Position numbers and translations under genes: made by a program. Below, in pieces: positions 1 to 5,844 of a stretch of DNA of 5,844 nt. How positions within the stretch are numbered: position 1 is the first letter of the stretch; each line of letters starts with the position of its first letter. Origin of the DNA: an uncultured Gemmatimonadota bacterium (GTDB lineage Bacteria > Gemmatimonadota > Gemmatimonadetes > Gemmatimonadales > GWC2-71-9); the NCBI GenBank assembly GCA_946479805.1, contig CAMLHP010000127.1:1-5844 (forward strand), written 5' to 3'. Below the pieces are notes generated by a model that searched no databases, was not told where the DNA came from, and was given only the letters and a program-made list of their open reading frames with translations.

Positions 1-1
1 T

Positions 2-53
2 CCGTGGCGATTTGCGCTGCTTGCGGCCACGTTAAACAATCGCTAAAACGCGT
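2..53 (+). ncRNA. SAM-II (metA-motif) riboswitch leader of metH
   Basis: This is a short H-type pseudoknot that matches the S-adenosylmethionine-binding SAM-II riboswitch. Stem P1 is a perfect 6-bp helix, CGTGGC (3-8) with GCCACG (26-31). The 17-nt loop between them begins with the conserved GATTT (9-13) and ends with TTGCG (21-25). After P1 come the conserved TTAAA (32-36) and GCTAAAA (42-48). The second helix can form between loop and 3' tail: 23-25 (GCG) with 41-43 (CGC), and 15-17 (CGC) with 50-52 (GCG), with a T22/T44 juxtaposition where the solved SAM-II RNA has a U-U contact near the ligand. P1 length, loop length and order of conserved blocks agree with the metagenomic SAM-II RNA whose structure is known (compared from memory). 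SAM-II normally represses translation of methionine or SAM synthesis genes, so position just before metH fits. The promoter lies outside the window. No alignment search was possible here. Confidence 0.88.
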
Positions 54-89
54 CCGCTCGGGGCCGTTTTGGCACCGGGCGTTTCTGCT

Positions 90-93
90 GGAG
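90..93 (+). promoter_or_regulatory. Shine-Dalgarno site favouring the GTG start of metH
   Basis: GGAG at 90-93 lies 5 nt before GTG at 99. It is a better ribosome-binding site than the G-only run at 60-63 that precedes the alternative in-frame TTG at 69. This decides the start chosen for metH, although the TTG is closer to the riboswitch and cannot be excluded. Confidence 0.55.
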
Positions 94-98
94 ATCTG

Positions 99-3000
99 GT
101 GACACCTCGCACTGCTTCGCCGTTCACGCGTTCGACTCGACTGGAACAGCTCGACTCATTGCTGGCCCGGCGCATTCTCCTGCTCGATGGCGCCATGGGC
201 ACCCTGCTGCAGCAACATCGCCTTGCCGAGGAAGACTTCCGCGGCGAACGCTTCAAGGACTGGCATACCGACGTCCGCGGCAACAGCGACTTGCTTTCGC
301 TCACCCAGCCAGGGATAGTCTCCGACATCCACCGTCAGTATCTCGCTGTCGGCGCCGACATCATCGAGACCAATACCTTCACCGCCACCAGCATCGCCCA
401 GGCCGACTATGGCGCCGAGTCGCTGGTGCGGGAACTCAATGTTGCCGGCGCCCGGCTGGCTCGCGAGGCGGCCGACGAGTTCGAGCGGAGGGATCCGTCG
501 CGCCCCCGCTACGTGGCCGGCAGCATCGGCCCCACCAACCGGACTGCCAGCATCAGTTCCGACGTGAGCGATCCCGGCGCGCGAGGCGTGACCTTCGCGC
601 AACTGGTGACCGCCTACGGTGAAGCGGTCGAGGGCCTGGTGGAGGGCGGCGCCGACCTGCTGCTCCTCGAGACCATCTTCGACACCCTCAATGCCAAGGC
701 CGCCATAGTCGCCATCGAGGATTACGTGGGCCGCGGCGGGCCCCGGCTGCCGCTGATGATCTCGGGTACCATCACCGACGCCAGCGGACGCACCCTTTCA
801 GGGCAGACAGCCGAGGCATTCTGGGTCAGCGTGGCACACGCGCGGCCGCTGTCGGTTGGGCTCAATTGCGCCCTCGGAGCGAAGCAGCTCCGGCAGTACG
901 TAGCCGACCTCTCCCGGGTGGCCGATGTCCCCGTCAGCGCCCACCCCAACGCCGGTCTTCCCAATGAATTTGGCGGCTACGACGAGTCGCCCGACTCGAT
1001 GGCCACCCAGATCCGCGAGTGGGCCGGGCATGGCCTGCTCAACATCGCGGGCGGCTGCTGCGGCACGACCCCCGAGCACATCGCCGCGATAGCCGACGCA
1101 ATAGACGGCCTTCCACCGCGGAAGCCTCCGAAGCGCGCACCCGGCACCTGGCTCGCGGGCCTCGAGCCCCTGGTCATCAACGACGAGTCGCTCTTCGTGA
1201 ATGTGGGTGAGCGGACCAACGTCACCGGCTCGCGCCAGTTCGCGAAGCTGGTGCTGGACGGCCGATATGAGGACGCGCTGGAGGTGGCACGGCAGCAGGT
1301 GGACAACGGGGCTCAGGTGATCGACATCAACATGGACGAGGGCATGCTCGACGCCCAGCACGCCATGGTCACCTTCCTCAACCTCGTGGCCTCGGAGCCC
1401 GCCATCGCCAAGGTCCCGGTGATGATCGACTCCTCCCGCTGGCCGGTCATCGAGGCAGGCCTCGCCTGCGTCCAGGGCAAGGCCATAGTCAACTCGATCT
1501 CCCTCAAGGAAGGAGAGGAAGCCTTCCTGCGTCACGCTGAGGTCGCGCGCAGGTTCGGGGCCGCGGTGGTGGTGATGGCGTTCGACGAGGAGGGGCAGGC
1601 CGACACGGTGGAGCGCCGGCTGGCAGTCTGCACCCGCGCCTACCGCCTGCTCACCGGCCATGGCATCCCGCCCGAGGACATCATCTTCGACCCGAATGTC
1701 TTTGCCATCGGCACCGGCATCGAGGAGCACTCGGGGTACGCGATCGCCTTCATCGAGGCCACCAGGCGAATCAAGCAGGAGCTTCCCGGGGCGCTGGTCA
1801 GCGGCGGCGTGAGCAACGTGTCGTTCTCGTTCCGTGGGAACGACGCCGTGCGCGAGGCCATCCACACCGTGTTCCTGTACCACGCCATCAACGCCGGCAT
1901 GGACATGGGCATCGTCAATGCCGGACAGCTCGCGGTGTATGACGACATCGAGCCGGGGCTGCTGGAGCGGGTGGAAGACCTGGTTCTCAACCGCCGCGCC
2001 GACGCCACCGAGCGCCTGCTCGAGGTCGCCGACCAGGCCAGGAGCACCGCTTCCGGCGGCGGCGCCGACCTCGCCTGGCGCGACCTGCCGGTCAACCAGC
2101 GGCTCTCCCACGCCCTGGTCGAGGGCATCGCCGACTACGTGGTCGAGGACACCGAAGCCGCCCGCCTGGCCGCAGCTCGACCGCTCGATGTGATCGAAGG
2201 GCCCCTGATGGATGGCATGAACGTCGTCGGCGACCTCTTCGGGGCCGGCCGGATGTTCCTGCCGCAAGTGGTGAAGAGCGCCCGGGTCATGAAAAAGGCC
2301 GTCGCGCATCTCATCCCGTACCTCGAGGCCGAGAAGGCAGCGAACGCCGGGGCCGAAGGCCCACGCGCCAAGGGAAAGATCCTGCTGGCCACCGTCAAGG
2401 GCGATGTGCACGACATCGGCAAGAACATCGTGGGCGTGGTGCTGCAGTGCAACAACTACGACGTCATCGACCTGGGCGTGATGGTGCCATCGGCGAGGAT
2501 TCTCGACACCGCACGCGCCGAGAAGGTGGACATCATCGGCCTCTCGGGACTCATCACTCCGTCGCTGGAGGAGATGAGCTTCGTCGCCTCGGAGCTCGAG
2601 CGCGAGGGTCTTGACCTCCCGCTGCTGATCGGCGGTGCCACCACCTCGCGGGCACACACCGCCGTAAAGATCGAGCCGGCCTACCAGCTCGGCCCGGTGG
2701 TGCATGTTCAGGACGCCTCGAGAGCGGTGGGCGTGGTGGGCAACCTGCTCAACGAAGCCCAGCGTGATTCCTACGCTTCCGGCATCAGGAAGGAGTACGC
2801 CGAGCTCCGCGCGGCTCGTGCAGCCCGCCGCTCCGACGAGAAGCGCGTTACCATCGCTGTCGCTCGCGAGCGCCGGCTGAAGCCCGACTTCACTCCGCCG
2901 GTGCCCCGCCCCTCATTCCTCGGCGTGCGGCACTTCGAGCGCTACCCGCTGGATGAGCTGGTGGAACGGATCGACTGGACGCCCTTCTTCCAGTCGTGGG

Positions 3001-3809
3001 AGATGCGCGGTCATTACCCCGCGATCCTCGAGGACCCGGTGAGCGGCTCGGCCGCCCGCGACCTGTTCCGCGATGGCCAGGCCATGCTCCAGCGGCTCCT
3101 CACCGAGCGCCGGATTTCCGGGGCTGCAGCGGTCGGATTCTATCCAGCCACCGCCGACATCGATGACATCCGCCTCTTCACCGATGAGTCGCGCAGCAGC
3201 GAGGCGGGCGTGATCCATACCCTGCGCCAGCAGATGGACAAGGGCCCCGATCGCCCCAACCTCTCGATTTCGGATTTCGTCTCGCCCCACGGCGACGACT
3301 ACGTCGGATGCTTCGCCGTCACCGCGGGCCTCGGCCTGCCCGGGTTCCTGGCCGAGCTCCGGGCCGACAATGACGACTACGGCGCGATCATCGCAGAGGC
3401 CCTCGCGGACCGGCTGGCGGAAGCGCTGGCCGAACGAATGCACGAGCGGGTACGAACCGAGCTATGGGGCTACGCGCCGGAAGAGGCCTTCTCAAACGAA
3501 GAGCTGATCAAGGAGCAGTACCAGGGCGTGAGACCTGCCCCGGGATACCCGGCATGCCCTGAGCACACCGAGAAGAGGCTCATTTTCTCGCTGCTGGAAG
3601 CGGAGAAGGTGGGCATCCAGCTCACCGAAAGCTGCGCCATGCTGCCAGGCGCCTCTGTAAGCGGCTTCTACTTCTGGCGTCCCGAGTCGCGCTACTTCGG
3701 CATCGGCCGGATCGGCCGGGACCAGCTGGAGGACTATGCCCGGCGCAAGGGCTGGAGCGTGGCCGAGGCCGAGCGCTGGCTGGCACCCAACCTGGGAGAC
3801 GACCGGTGA
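99..3809 (+). CDS. metH: Cobalamin-dependent methionine synthase (5-methyltetrahydrofolate--homocysteine methyltransferase)
   Basis: This cytosolic enzyme transfers the methyl group of 5-methyltetrahydrofolate through cob(I)alamin to homocysteine, giving methionine and tetrahydrofolate (EC 2.1.1.13). From GTG at 99 it has 1236 residues, close to E. coli MetH (1227). All modules are present in order. The homocysteine domain (about 20-350) has DGAMGT at 30 and zinc ligands C257, C320 and C321 in GLNC and GGCCGTT. The pterin domain (about 362-625) has NVGERTN at 368, DINMDEG at 409 and a DSS at 444. A helical cap domain (about 650-750) comes next. The B12 domain carries DVHDIG at 769-774, with H771 the predicted lower cobalt ligand and LSG/ITPS serines S816 and S822. 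The SAM-binding reactivation domain (about 900-1236) has [12 protein letters not shown] starting at R1145 and PGASVSG near the C-terminus, so reductive reactivation with flavodoxin-type partners is expected. An in-frame TTG at 69 would add 10 residues. A riboswitch lies upstream, and the stop codon overlaps the next gene. No truncation or frameshift is seen. Confidence 0.97.
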   Translation: MTPRTASPFTRSTRLEQLDSLLARRILLLDGAMGTLLQQHRLAEEDFRGERFKDWHTDVRGNSDLLSLTQPGIVSDIHRQYLAVGADIIETNTFTATSIAQADYGAESLVRELNVAGARLAREAADEFERRDPSRPRYVAGSIGPTNRTASISSDVSDPGARGVTFAQLVTAYGEAVEGLVEGGADLLLLETIFDTLNAKAAIVAIEDYVGRGGPRLPLMISGTITDASGRTLSGQTAEAFWVSVAHARPLSVGLNCALGAKQLRQYVADLSRVADVPVSAHPNAGLPNEFGGYDESPDSMATQIREWAGHGLLNIAGGCCGTTPEHIAAIADAIDGLPPRKPPKRAPGTWLAGLEPLVINDESLFVNVGERTNVTGSRQFAKLVLDGRYEDALEVARQQVDNGAQVIDINMDEGMLDAQHAMVTFLNLVASEPAIAKVPVMIDSSRWPVIEAGLACVQGKAIVNSISLKEGEEAFLRHAEVARRFGAAVVVMAFDEEGQADTVERRLAVCTRAYRLLTGHGIPPEDIIFDPNVFAIGTGIEEHSGYAIAFIEATRRIKQELPGALVSGGVSNVSFSFRGNDAVREAIHTVFLYHAINAGMDMGIVNAGQLAVYDDIEPGLLERVEDLVLNRRADATERLLEVADQARSTASGGGADLAWRDLPVNQRLSHALVEGIADYVVEDTEAARLAAARPLDVIEGPLMDGMNVVGDLFGAGRMFLPQVVKSARVMKKAVAHLIPYLEAEKAANAGAEGPRAKGKILLATVKGDVHDIGKNIVGVVLQCNNYDVIDLGVMVPSARILDTARAEKVDIIGLSGLITPSLEEMSFVASELEREGLDLPLLIGGATTSRAHTAVKIEPAYQLGPVVHVQDASRAVGVVGNLLNEAQRDSYASGIRKEYAELRAARAARRSDEKRVTIAVARERRLKPDFTPPVPRPSFLGVRHFERYPLDELVERIDWTPFFQSWEMRGHYPAILEDPVSGSAARDLFRDGQAMLQRLLTERRISGAAAVGFYPATADIDDIRLFTDESRSSEAGVIHTLRQQMDKGPDRPNLSISDFVSPHGDDYVGCFAVTAGLGLPGFLAELRADNDDYGAIIAEALADRLAEALAERMHERVRTELWGYAPEEAFSNEELIKEQYQGVRPAPGYPACPEHTEKRLIFSLLEAEKVGIQLTESCAMLPGASVSGFYFWRPESRYFGIGRIGRDQLEDYARRKGWSVAEAERWLAPNLGDDR
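3794..3799 (+). promoter_or_regulatory. Ribosome binding site inside the end of metH for the coupled downstream gene
   Basis: GGGAGA at 3794-3799 lies within the last codons of metH, 6 nt before the GTG at 3806. It supports that GTG, whose last two bases are the first two of the metH stop (GTGA, 3806-3809). This is the classic arrangement for translational coupling, in which ribosomes ending metH re-initiate on the next frame. Confidence 0.7.
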
Positions 3810-5653
3810 GCGATGGACGGTCGGTCAGGTCGCTGCTGGAGGATGGACGGGTCCACGTGAGCGATGGCGCGATGGGCACCATGCTTTACTCCAGGGGCGT
3901 CTTCCTCAACGTCTGCTACGACGAACTGAACCTGCGGCAGCCCGACCTGGTTCGGGACATCCATCGCGAGTACCTCCGCGCCGGCGCCGACCTCCTGGAG
4001 ACCAACACCTTCGGCGCCAACCCCATGAAGCTGGCAAGCCACGGGCTCGCCGACGAGACCGAGCGCATCAACACCGCCGCTGCCGGGCTCGCGCGTGATG
4101 CCGCCGGCAACAGGGCTGCAGTCGCCGGGGCCATCGGCCCGCTGGGAGTGCGGCTCGAGCCCTTCGGGAGTCTCGGGGTGGACGAGGCGCGTGAGGCCTT
4201 TGCCCGCCAGGTGCGCGGCCTCCTCGCCGGTGGAGTCGATGGATTCCTGCTGGAAACCTTCAGCGACGTCGATGAGATCGGCGCGGCCATTGCCGCGGTT
4301 CGTGCCGAATGCGACTTGCCGATCATCGCCCAGATGACCATCGGCAACGATGGCAGAACCGCGTTCGGAACCGATCCTGCCAGCTTCGGGCCCGACCTCG
4401 TGGCACGCGGCGCAGATGCGGTAGGTGTCAACTGCAGTGTGGGGCCTCACGGCGTCCTGGAAGCGGTCGAAGCCCTGGCGCGCGTGGTCAGCGTCCCCAT
4501 TTCCGCCCAGCCCAACGCGGGCCTGCCACGCGACGTGGGTGACCGCAAGATCTACATGGCCAGTCCCGAGTACATGGCCAGTTACGCCCGCCGCATGGTC
4601 GAAGCCGGCGCCCGCATCGTCGGTGGCTGCTGCGGCACCACTCCCGAGCACATCCGCGCCATGGTGGGATTTGCCCGGAGCGCTTCGGTCATGCGGGTTG
4701 CCGCGACCGAGGCGCCGGCCAGCGTGCCTGCGGCGCGCGAGCCGGTGCCGCTGGCGGAGCGGAGCCGCCTGGGCCAGAAGCTCGCGAGCCGAACTTTCAT
4801 CTCCACGGTGGAAATCGTGCCGCCCAAGGGTGTGGACCCCGGGCCCATGTTTGCCCAGGTCCGAGCGCTCAAGGAAGCGGGCGTCGATGCGGTTAACGTG
4901 CCCGACGGCCCCCGGGCCCAGAGTCGGATGGGTGCGCTCCTCGCCGGACTCCTGATTCAGCGTGAGGTGGGGATCGAGGCGGTTGTGCATTACTGCTGCC
5001 GCGACCGCAACCTCCTCGGCATGCTGTCGGACCTGCTGGGTGCCGCCGCCAGCGGCATCTCGAACCTGCTGCTCATCACCGGCGACCCGCCCAAGATGGG
5101 CCCCTATCCCGATGCCACCGCCGTCTTCGACATCGACTCGATAGGCCTGACCAACCTGGTCGCCCGCCTTAACCAGGGCCTCGATCCCGGTGGCAACGAT
5201 CTCGGAAGCGCCACCCGATTCGTCATCGGTGTTGGCGTCAATCCCGCTGCCCCCGACCTCGAGCGCGAGCTTCGGCGGTTCGAGTGGAAGGTCGAGGCGG
5301 GAGCGGAGTATGCCATAACCCAGCCGGTCTTCGACCTTGAGCAGCTCGACCGTTTCCTGGCTCGCGCTGGTGGATTCGGCATTCCCGTCATTGCCGGGAT
5401 CTGGCCGCTGGTATCGCTCCGCAACGCCGAGTTCCTTGCCAACGAAGTACCGGGAATCACCGTGCCCGGCGAGGTGCTCGAGCGGATGCGGCGCGCCAGC
5501 GATGGCGGCAAGGAGGCCGCCCTGGCGGAAGGCGTCACCATAGCGCGAGAGATGCTCGCAGCGGTGCGGCAGCGGGTTCAGGGAGCCCAGGTGTCGGCCC
5601 CGCTCGGCAGGGTGCCGGTGGCCCTCGAAGTGCTGGCTGGCGCCATCGGTTGA
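3806..5653 (+). CDS. Bifunctional homocysteine S-methyltransferase / 5,10-methylenetetrahydrofolate reductase (YitJ-like fusion)
   Basis: This is a 615-residue cytosolic fusion, about the length of B. subtilis YitJ. The N-terminal homocysteine S-methyltransferase domain (about 10-290) has DGAMGT at 21, GVNCSVG with C210, and GGCCGTT with C275 and C276. These are the three cysteines that bind the catalytic zinc and activate homocysteine. A loose Ala/Pro-rich linker (about 297-320) leads to a MetF-type TIM-barrel domain (about 325-600). That domain has TVEIVPPKG with E336 (counterpart of the catalytic Glu in E. coli MetF), [19 protein letters not shown] with D427 (flavin-contact Asp), and AITQPVFD with Q506. 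This half should reduce 5,10-methylene- to 5-methyltetrahydrofolate using FAD and a reduced nicotinamide or other donor. The methyl donor of the N-terminal half is unknown; S-methylmethionine or methylfolate are options. The GTG start has a good ribosome-binding site and overlaps the metH stop by 4 nt, so the gene is co-transcribed and would supply MetH with methylfolate. No separate metF is seen in the window. Confidence 0.94.
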   Translation: MSDGRSVRSLLEDGRVHVSDGAMGTMLYSRGVFLNVCYDELNLRQPDLVRDIHREYLRAGADLLETNTFGANPMKLASHGLADETERINTAAAGLARDAAGNRAAVAGAIGPLGVRLEPFGSLGVDEAREAFARQVRGLLAGGVDGFLLETFSDVDEIGAAIAAVRAECDLPIIAQMTIGNDGRTAFGTDPASFGPDLVARGADAVGVNCSVGPHGVLEAVEALARVVSVPISAQPNAGLPRDVGDRKIYMASPEYMASYARRMVEAGARIVGGCCGTTPEHIRAMVGFARSASVMRVAATEAPASVPAAREPVPLAERSRLGQKLASRTFISTVEIVPPKGVDPGPMFAQVRALKEAGVDAVNVPDGPRAQSRMGALLAGLLIQREVGIEAVVHYCCRDRNLLGMLSDLLGAAASGISNLLLITGDPPKMGPYPDATAVFDIDSIGLTNLVARLNQGLDPGGNDLGSATRFVIGVGVNPAAPDLERELRRFEWKVEAGAEYAITQPVFDLEQLDRFLARAGGFGIPVIAGIWPLVSLRNAEFLANEVPGITVPGEVLERMRRASDGGKEAALAEGVTIAREMLAAVRQRVQGAQVSAPLGRVPVALEVLAGAIG

Positions 5654-5654
5654 G

Positions 5655-5671
5655 CGCGCCACCCGGGCGCG
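5655..5671 (+). terminator. GC-rich hairpin after the met operon, possible weak terminator
   Basis: CGCGCC (5655-5660) pairs perfectly with GGCGCG (5666-5671) around the 5-nt loop ACCCG, starting 2 nt after the stop codon of the fusion gene. The bases that follow (ATAACTTCTCCCC) contain no real T run, so intrinsic termination is uncertain. It could instead stabilise the 3' end of the mRNA, or be chance in GC-rich DNA. The rest of the intergenic gap to 5734 shows no convincing promoter. Confidence 0.25.
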
Positions 5672-5724
5672 ATAACTTCTCCCCATCCTGCCGCCTCGGC
5701 GCGGCCACCGCATCCCGGATTCCC

Positions 5725-5728
5725 GGAG
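5725..5728 (+). promoter_or_regulatory. Shine-Dalgarno site of the acyl-CoA dehydrogenase gene
   Basis: GGAG at 5725-5728 is 6 nt before ATG at 5735. It supports this ATG over the in-frame ATG at 5792, which would cut into the conserved N-terminal helix. Confidence 0.7.
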
Positions 5729-5734
5729 CATTCC

Positions 5735-5844
5735 ATGCAGGACCTGTCGACCGCCACCCAACCCCTGTCCACCCTCTCCGAAGAAGAAGTCATGTTCCGC
5801 GACGCGGTCCGGGAATTCGCCGAGACCGAGGTCCGGCCCCATGT
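5735..5844 (+). CDS. Acyl-CoA dehydrogenase family protein, N-terminal fragment (runs off window)
   Basis: An open frame begins at ATG 5735 and continues to the window edge without a stop (36 full codons). After a short Thr/Ser/Pro-containing lead, the protein reads LSEEEVMFRDAVREFAETE and then VRPH. This is the characteristic first helix of acyl-CoA dehydrogenases, with the pattern LSEE..M.RD.VR.FAE.EV.P. Such enzymes are FAD-dependent and oxidise acyl-CoA thioesters to 2-enoyl-CoA, passing electrons to electron-transfer flavoprotein. The fragment is too short to tell the substrate class (short- or medium-chain, isovaleryl, glutaryl and so on), and the catalytic Glu lies beyond the edge. It is separated from the methionine operon by 81 nt and has its own ribosome-binding site, so it is probably functionally unrelated. 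It could still be reached by read-through, since the hairpin between them is a poor terminator. Confidence 0.82.
   Translation, partial: MQDLSTATQPLSTLSEEEVMFRDAVREFAETEVRPH

Noticed and set aside
1..60. SAH riboswitch, suggested by GCGCTGC at 14-20 and by its known occurrence near metH and metF
   Set aside because: The purine-rich GAGGAGCGCTGC context and the matching CAGGCTC strand of SAH riboswitches are absent. The GCGCTGC falls inside the SAM-II loop, where it is explained by the second helix.
1..98. Cobalamin riboswitch before the B12-dependent metH
   Set aside because: The leader is far too short for a B12 riboswitch and I see no B12-box sequence. The conserved blocks instead fit SAM-II.
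798..2705. Long open frame on the minus strand (635 codons) opposite metH
   Set aside because: It lies wholly antisense to strongly conserved MetH domains, has low-complexity Gly/His/Asp/Val-rich composition and no recognisable motif. Such frames are common opposite GC-rich genes because stop codons are rare there.
1041..4660. Repeat-like DNA similarity between 1041-1085 and 4613-4655 ([11 protein letters not shown] coding segments)
   Set aside because: These are homologous zinc-site segments of two homocysteine methyltransferase domains. Codons differ at wobble positions, so it is protein-level homology and not a recent repeat or mobile element.
5655..5671. Strong Rho-independent terminator
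   Set aside because: The hairpin is stable but lacks a following T tract, so it is listed only as a low-confidence feature.
3734..5842. Very long open frame on the minus strand (702 codons) opposite the fusion gene and the acyl-CoA dehydrogenase start
   Set aside because: It spans three genes on the other strand, including an intergenic gap, and shows no family motif. It is a GC-driven shadow frame.

Overview
The window comes from a high-GC bacterium (about two thirds G+C by eye, with strong G/C preference at third codon positions). It holds one methionine-synthesis operon on the + strand and the start of an unrelated downstream gene. Nothing in it identifies the species. A SAM-II-type riboswitch is best known from Alphaproteobacteria, while fused homocysteine methyltransferase/methylenetetrahydrofolate reductase proteins occur widely (for example Bacillus YitJ). 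Groups such as Gemmatimonadota or Proteobacteria-like high-GC lineages are plausible, but this is inference only.

Layout: positions 2-53 form a compact H-type pseudoknot matching the SAM-II (metA-motif) riboswitch. It is followed by metH (99-3809), a full-length cobalamin-dependent methionine synthase with all its modules. A 4-nt GTGA overlap then leads into a 615-aa fusion protein (3806-5653) of a zinc-type homocysteine S-methyltransferase and a MetF-type 5,10-methylenetetrahydrofolate reductase. An 81-nt intergenic gap (5654-5734) contains a small GC hairpin. At 5735 a new gene starts with the N-terminus of an acyl-CoA dehydrogenase and runs off the window.

How it fits together: the MTHFR half of the fusion makes 5-methyltetrahydrofolate, which MetH uses to methylate homocysteine to methionine, the precursor of S-adenosylmethionine (SAM). 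A SAM-sensing RNA at the head of the transcript would close the feedback loop for both proteins at once, because their reading frames look translationally coupled. The enzymes are of known families. The most notable items are the riboswitch, which is supported by a compensatory base change relative to the solved SAM-II RNA as I recall it, and the presence of two intact zinc-type homocysteine methyltransferase modules in one operon. I do not see an entirely new system here.
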